Shown: positions 60,638 through 64,000 of the stretch, one piece after another
How positions within the stretch are numbered: position 1 is the first letter of the stretch
How the letters are laid out: the number at the start of each line of letters is the position of its first letter
Program-made: the position numbers and the translations under genes
Assembly (NCBI GenBank): GCA_951802115.1
Contig: CATOPL010000007.1
Coordinates: 86,435 to 150,434, forward strand
Length of the DNA: 64,000 bases
Reading direction: 5' to 3'
Source: an uncultured Lachnospiraceae bacterium
GTDB lineage: Bacteria > Bacillota > Clostridia > Lachnospirales > Lachnospiraceae
Notes under the pieces: generated by a model
What the model was told of the DNA's origin: nothing
Databases searched by the model: none
Seen by the model: only the letters and a program-made list of their open reading frames with translations

Positions 60638-61909
60638 TCAGCTCACTTTGTTGACTGCCAGTTTCACTGTCGCGCAAGCCCCACCGGGAATATTATTTGA
60701 AAGTTCCAAGTTTCCGCCGTGTTTCTGACTAAGTACACGGCTTGTAGCCAGGCCCAAGCCCATATGCTCCCCCGTTTTATCCTCAGAATAAAGAAACGTA
60801 TTCTTTTTACGGAGTATGGCCCTTGAAAAGCCTTTGCCGTCATCGGATACGGTTATCATAAGCATACCATCGGTAAGGGAGTACCCGAAATTCACCTTGC
60901 TTTTGGCGTATCGAATAGCATTCGAAAAGATATTCTCGACAATACGGTAAAATATCTGCTCGTCTAATTTCACCTGACATTCGGATATGGTAGAATGGTA
61001 TGCAATCTCCAGGTTATGTTGTTCTGCGAGAAACGAAAAACTTTCCGTAGCTCTTTTTAAAAAGTCCGGTAACTGAACTACAGAATACTTTGTTTCCGTT
61101 TCTTCCATAGCATTTAGATCACGGATATAATCTGTATAATGTTCCAGCCGTTTTGCCGTTATCGCAAGGTTAGACAGTGTATGCCGCAATTCTTCGTCAT
61201 TTAAGTTTCCATCTGCTAAACACTGCTGCATATATTCCACATATCCCTCAACAATCGCAATGGGATTTCTAAGGTCATGCGCTACCGACGCCTGCAAGAT
61301 CCTGCGCTGCTCAATCATGTTCCATAGCTGACGGTTGTTATCATAGAGCGCCTGCCGCATTTCCTCAAAAGCGATACAGAGTCTGCCTAATTCATCATTC
61401 CTGTTATAATCAACCATAAAATCAAGGTCTTGCTCTCTGATATGTTTCGTTGCAGCGGCAAGAACCTGAATGGGCGGCGACAGTTCTCTCCTGTAAAACC
61501 ACCATGCGCACAACATGATACCTGTAATGGAATAGACAAAAGGAAGCGCCACCATCGAAACACCTGTCACTCTGTACAGTAACTGTTGCTTTGGGCGAAG
61601 CGTTGAAAAACCGGTCTCGATTCTCTCTATTATGAATTTCGTATTCTCCAGAGTTATATCCGCCCCGGCAGGGACGAGCATATTCACCTGGACAGGTTCG
61701 TCAAGGATAACCCTCTGCCCTCCCTCTAATACCCTCCCGTCCGCTGTGACCGTCCGGGTATTCAGCCAGACTTCCTGAGAATCAGGAAGTATCACTTTCT
61801 GTATACGATAGCATCCATAAATTGTCAGGGCAGATGCCGCAAAAACAAGAAACATTGCTGCAGCTACCGCCCGGATAAAAGCGCTTTTCATCGATTTGGG
61901 TTTCCTCAT
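60638..61909 (-). CDS. Sensor histidine kinase (HAMP-HisKA, VanS/EnvZ-like)
   Basis: About 423 aa. Two membrane helices (about 14-36 and 125-147) flank an extracellular sensor of some 90 residues; a HAMP segment follows. The HisKA phosphoacceptor is in ASVAHDLRNPIAIVEGY (about residue 211), the N box is IVENIFSNAIRYAKSK and the G boxes are DDGKGF and GLGLATSRVL. The ATG at 61909 overlaps the regulator stop codon (ATGA); ATG 61918 is possible. It is coupled with the OmpR-type regulator. Such pairs occur in clostridial conjugative elements and often control antimicrobial-peptide response genes. Confidence 0.92.
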   Translation of the reverse strand: MRKPKSMKSAFIRAVAAAMFLVFAASALTIYGCYRIQKVILPDSQEVWLNTRTVTADGRVLEGGQRVILDEPVQVNMLVPAGADITLENTKFIIERIETGFSTLRPKQQLLYRVTGVSMVALPFVYSITGIMLCAWWFYRRELSPPIQVLAAATKHIREQDLDFMVDYNRNDELGRLCIAFEEMRQALYDNNRQLWNMIEQRRILQASVAHDLRNPIAIVEGYVEYMQQCLADGNLNDEELRHTLSNLAITAKRLEHYTDYIRDLNAMEETETKYSVVQLPDFLKRATESFSFLAEQHNLEIAYHSTISECQVKLDEQIFYRIVENIFSNAIRYAKSKVNFGYSLTDGMLMITVSDDGKGFSRAILRKKNTFLYSEDKTGEHMGLGLATSRVLSQKHGGNLELSNNIPGGACATVKLAVNKVS

Positions 61910-62580
61910 TTTTTCCATCTGTAGCCCATCCCCCAAACGGTTTCGATGTATTCCCTGCCCGTAGCTTCCTTCAGTTTATTCCTGATCTTTCGGATATGCT
62001 CTTTTATAACCCCACTGTCTCCTTCGGCATTCAGCCCCCACACGGCTTCATAGATCCGTTCCTTGTCGAATATCTGATTGGCGTTACGCATCAGAAATTC
62101 CACAATATCAAACTCACGGTTTGACAGGTTCAGCGGCTTTTCCCCATAAAAAACCATACGTTCCGCCAAATTTACGATCAAGCCCTGAGAAGATACGATT
62201 TCAGGCGTATACTTGCTTCTCTCGTCCCTTCGCAGGTGCGCCGCCACTCTTGCGGTCAATTCTTTCAGACTGAACGGCTTGGTTATGTAGTCATCACCGC
62301 CAGCCTGCAAACCGTTTACCTTGTCCTGTTCCGTAATCCGGGCTGTCAGAAACAAAATGGGACAGACAACATTTCTGCGGATCATTTTACATAACTCCAG
62401 TCCGTCCATTTCCGGCATATTAACGTCAAGCAGGATCAAATCCGGATAAATATTCAACATTGATATGGTCTGCTTGGCATTTTCCGCTACAAAAGCCTCG
62501 TATCCACACTTCTGCAAATGACTTGACAGTAACTCTGTCAGCATTTTTTCATCATCAACAATGAGTATTTTATATGCCAC
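61906..62580 (-). CDS. OmpR-family response regulator
   Basis: A 224-aa regulator: receiver with D9-D10, phosphoacceptor D52 in ILLDVNMPEMDG and K in YITKPF; C-terminal winged helix with LSNREFDIVEFLMRNANQIF and RKIRNKLKEATGREYIETVWG. The start is GTG at 62580, because AGGAGG lies 7 bases before it. It begins the unit regulator-kinase-beta-propeller. Part of the accessory region to the right of the truncated cysteine-motif gene. Confidence 0.94.
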   Translation of the reverse strand: MAYKILIVDDEKMLTELLSSHLQKCGYEAFVAENAKQTISMLNIYPDLILLDVNMPEMDGLELCKMIRRNVVCPILFLTARITEQDKVNGLQAGGDDYITKPFSLKELTARVAAHLRRDERSKYTPEIVSSQGLIVNLAERMVFYGEKPLNLSNREFDIVEFLMRNANQIFDKERIYEAVWGLNAEGDSGVIKEHIRKIRNKLKEATGREYIETVWGMGYRWKK

Positions 62581-62716
62581 AGTAAAACCTCCTCTCCCAG
62601 AATATGATAAGATCAAAAAGTCAAAAAGTGGTCAATTTTCTACCTGACCTCCTATTGTGTACTGTATATAGCATAGCCGTTTAGACAAACTATATCAAGT
62701 GTGCAAATCGGAACGA

Positions 62717-62914
62717 TCAAGTGAAGAGCTGTACAGTGAGTATTACCTTTCCGTCATTATCCCGGTGTGGAACTTGGTAAAAAGTACCATTCTGTCTTAT
62801 TTTTCTGCCAGATGACTGCTTTTTCTTCGCCAGTTTATTCTTTATGGAAACTCTGCCTGTCTGCTTCTCCTTTTCCTCTTTCGGCTTCTCATTGTTCAGG
62901 ACGTTATCCATCAT
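62717..62914 (-). pseudogene. Remnant of an element gene (lysine-rich C-terminal fragment)
   Basis: A 65-codon frame with NNEKPKEEKEKQTGRVSIKN and KLAKKK resembles the lysine-rich C-terminal tail of proteins carried by Tn1549-like conjugative elements (DUF4316 type). There is no ribosome site before the ATG, so it is probably a leftover piece rather than a gene. The call is tentative. Confidence 0.3.
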
Positions 62915-62947
62915 GTTATAGTTATTTTCTTGTAAGAAGAGACGAAA

Positions 62948-62986
62948 AAGAGGACCTTAAAGATGCTGAATCTTCAAGATCCTCTT
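62948..62986. repeat. Inverted repeat in the accessory region
   Basis: AAGAGGACCTTAAAGAT pairs with ATCTTCAAGATCCTCTT (two mismatches) around a 5-base loop, followed on the plus strand by CTTTGTC. Possibly a terminator. Confidence 0.45.
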
Positions 62987-63170
62987 CTTTGTCAGAGAAT
63001 GATAAAATTACTACTTTTCCCATTGTTTCCCCTTAACCTGGCAAAACGAATACTAAATTGTTTAAGATTAAACACCAAATTATATTGATCTGTACATTTT
63101 AGAAAGGTATCTTCCCTTAACAAGAGCATACAAAAGCACAACAATTTAATGGGCTGTCAACCTTACACCA

Positions 63171-63206
63171 AACACCGTTTCCGGTAAAAATCGGAGCGGT
63201 GTTTTT
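63171..63206 (+). terminator. Terminator upstream of mobC
   Basis: AACACCGTTTCCG and CGGAGCGGTGTT form a stem with an 8-base loop, followed by TTTT. It isolates mobC from transcription coming from the left. The remaining 62581-63516 interval holds only remnants and inverted repeats. Confidence 0.65.
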
Positions 63207-63213
63207 GTATATC

Positions 63214-63324
63214 TTCTGGACACCGTGACCAGAAGGGACCCGCCCATTTTCCCCTGCTTCGTCCACGGAGGCTCTGCTGGATGTATCCTCCAGAGCCGCC
63301 CCCTTTCCCTGGATAGGGAAAGGG
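63214..63324. other. Inverted repeats upstream of mobC (oriT candidate)
   Basis: TTCTGG and CCAGAA enclose ACACCGTGA (63214-63234), and CCCTTTCCCT-GGAT-AGGGAAAGGG forms a perfect 10-bp hairpin at 63301-63324. The GGACACCGTG core recurs in inverted form after mobC (63971-63982). Transfer origins of this element class are usually next to mobC and the relaxase gene, so an oriT here is plausible but unproven. Confidence 0.35.
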
Positions 63325-63516
63325 CGGGGGGATAGGGTCGAACCGCTTCCCGCTCAAACCGCTGTCTTTCCACGGCTGATGTGTTGAAAATTAGCCATCT
63401 CAAAGCCTTGCCCCGCAAGGGTTTCCAGCTCCGGTTTCGTGGGGGCTGGTATAGTATCATTCCCCAGGCCCGATTTACCAAAATACTGTCAACATCTGAA
63501 TTTATAGGAGGTATCT

Positions 63517-63918
63517 ATGAGCGGTCAAAATTCAATGCCTTGCAGCCCTGAAAACCAGTCAACGCTGGTCGCTGGGAAAAAGCGTATTCGGAGCACGTCC
63601 GTTTGTGTTTGGCTGTCCCCGGATGAACAGGCAAAAATCCCGGAGCGCATGGCAGACGTGGGTATTCGCAACCTTTCAGCATATATGAGAAAAATGGCTC
63701 TCAACGGCTATATGCTCCATGTTGACCTTGCGCCAGTCAAAGAGATCGTTTCCCTGCAAAGGCGGTGTGCAAATAATCTCAATCAAATCGCCGTCAGGGT
63801 GAATACCTGTGGCGGAGTTTACCCCGAAGAAATCAAAGCTCTGCAAAAAGATTATGAGGATTTATGGAGGCCACTCTCTGAACTGCTGGAGAAACTTTCG
63901 GAGGTGGTGGCGCTGTAA
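63517..63918 (+). CDS. mobC: Mobilization protein MobC-like (relaxosome accessory factor)
   Basis: A 133-aa DNA-binding protein of the MobC family: KKRIRSTSVCVWLSPDEQAK and IRNLSAYMRKMALNGYMLH form the ribbon-helix-helix-like N-terminal part, followed by the conserved LQRRCANNLNQIAVRVNT segment and a coiled C-terminus. These proteins bind near the transfer origin and help the relaxase nick DNA during conjugation. AGGAGG is close before the ATG. A relaxase gene would be expected next, beyond the window. Its presence supports an integrative conjugative or mobilizable element here. Confidence 0.9.
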   Translation: MSGQNSMPCSPENQSTLVAGKKRIRSTSVCVWLSPDEQAKIPERMADVGIRNLSAYMRKMALNGYMLHVDLAPVKEIVSLQRRCANNLNQIAVRVNTCGGVYPEEIKALQKDYEDLWRPLSELLEKLSEVVAL

Positions 63919-63960
63919 GCGCATAAGGCCCATGAGCGTCAGCGACGGGGCCGCAGACAG

Positions 63961-63993
63961 GGAAGCCTCTGGACACGGTGTCCAGAGGCTTCC
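63961..63993. repeat. Perfect 16-bp inverted repeat after mobC
   Basis: GGAAGCCTCTGGACAC and GTGTCCAGAGGCTTCC are separated by one base. It lies between mobC and the expected relaxase gene. It could be a transfer-origin repeat or a transcription attenuator. Confidence 0.6.
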
Positions 63994-64000
63994 GGCGGGT

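Noticed and set aside
63146..63481. A 111-codon minus-strand frame upstream of mobC
   Set aside because: It runs through a terminator and hairpins and has no ribosome site; such spurious frames are common in front of mobC.

Overview
The window looks like chromosome from a gut-type Lachnospiraceae (Clostridia, Bacillota). The grounds are mid-range GC, strong AGGAGG ribosome sites, YesM/YesN-type two-component regulators beside sugar ABC transporters, a clostridial four-domain flavodiiron protein, large repeat-rich surface proteins without LPXTG, and a mobile-element edge with a MobC-type gene. This is inferred from gene content; no 16S or other taxonomic marker is present. Both ends are cut: the first gene lacks its 5' end, and the element at the right continues past the window.

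Layout. 1-2.1 kb: a truncated AGCS amino acid/Na+ symporter, a bidirectional terminator and ferritin. 2.1-6.5 kb (minus): operon gmd-fcl-manC-manA, which makes GDP-mannose and GDP-L-fucose. 6.7-8.7 kb (plus): an AraC-type regulator and a MerR-methyltransferase fusion, followed by a promoter with the 19-bp spacer typical of MerR control. 9-11.3 kb: rfbB and rfbD (dTDP-rhamnose route), separated by a structured MITE-like element; rfbA and rfbC are not here. 11.4-12.8 kb: dgt-like dNTPase. 13-25.5 kb: a glycan-uptake locus with YesN/YesM regulators, a carbohydrate ABC importer (binding protein and two permeases, no ATPase), two GH31 glycosidases, a LacI regulator, an 18-bp palindromic operator and a 132-bp giant hairpin behind its own promoter.

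25.7-33.1 kb is mostly core: pnp and rpsO with a structured spacer, an S58 peptidase, an ECF S component, an sdpR/sdpI operon, an SseB-like protein and a cupin. 33.3-35.6 kb: an SGNH hydrolase and an MBOAT acyltransferase, a likely O-acetylation pair. 35.9-42.5 kb: a membrane-anchored protein with a cohesin-like ectodomain overlaps the end of an 1823-residue secreted M60-type metallopeptidase that carries a dockerin. I think this is the most interesting system: a possible two-gene cell-surface mucin-peptidase complex. 42.8-45.4 kb: class F-like flavodiiron protein. 45.6-52.3 kb: a 1573-residue surface protein with a 54-residue membrane protein behind it, divergent from a membrane protein and an ECF-type sigma factor.

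52.3-59 kb: an M13 lipoprotein peptidase, a degenerate LacI regulator with a gap in its recognition helix, and an AgrC/AgrA-like pair with a coiled-coil protein. 59.1-64 kb: a cysteine-motif gene is cut after about 36 codons and abuts an accessory region (beta-propeller protein, OmpR/EnvZ-type pair, gene remnants, mobC with large inverted repeats), interpreted as the left part of an integrative conjugative or mobilizable element.

Start codons were chosen from visible ribosome sites, so several proteins are shorter than the longest open frame. No tRNA, rRNA, CRISPR array or complete insertion sequence was seen.
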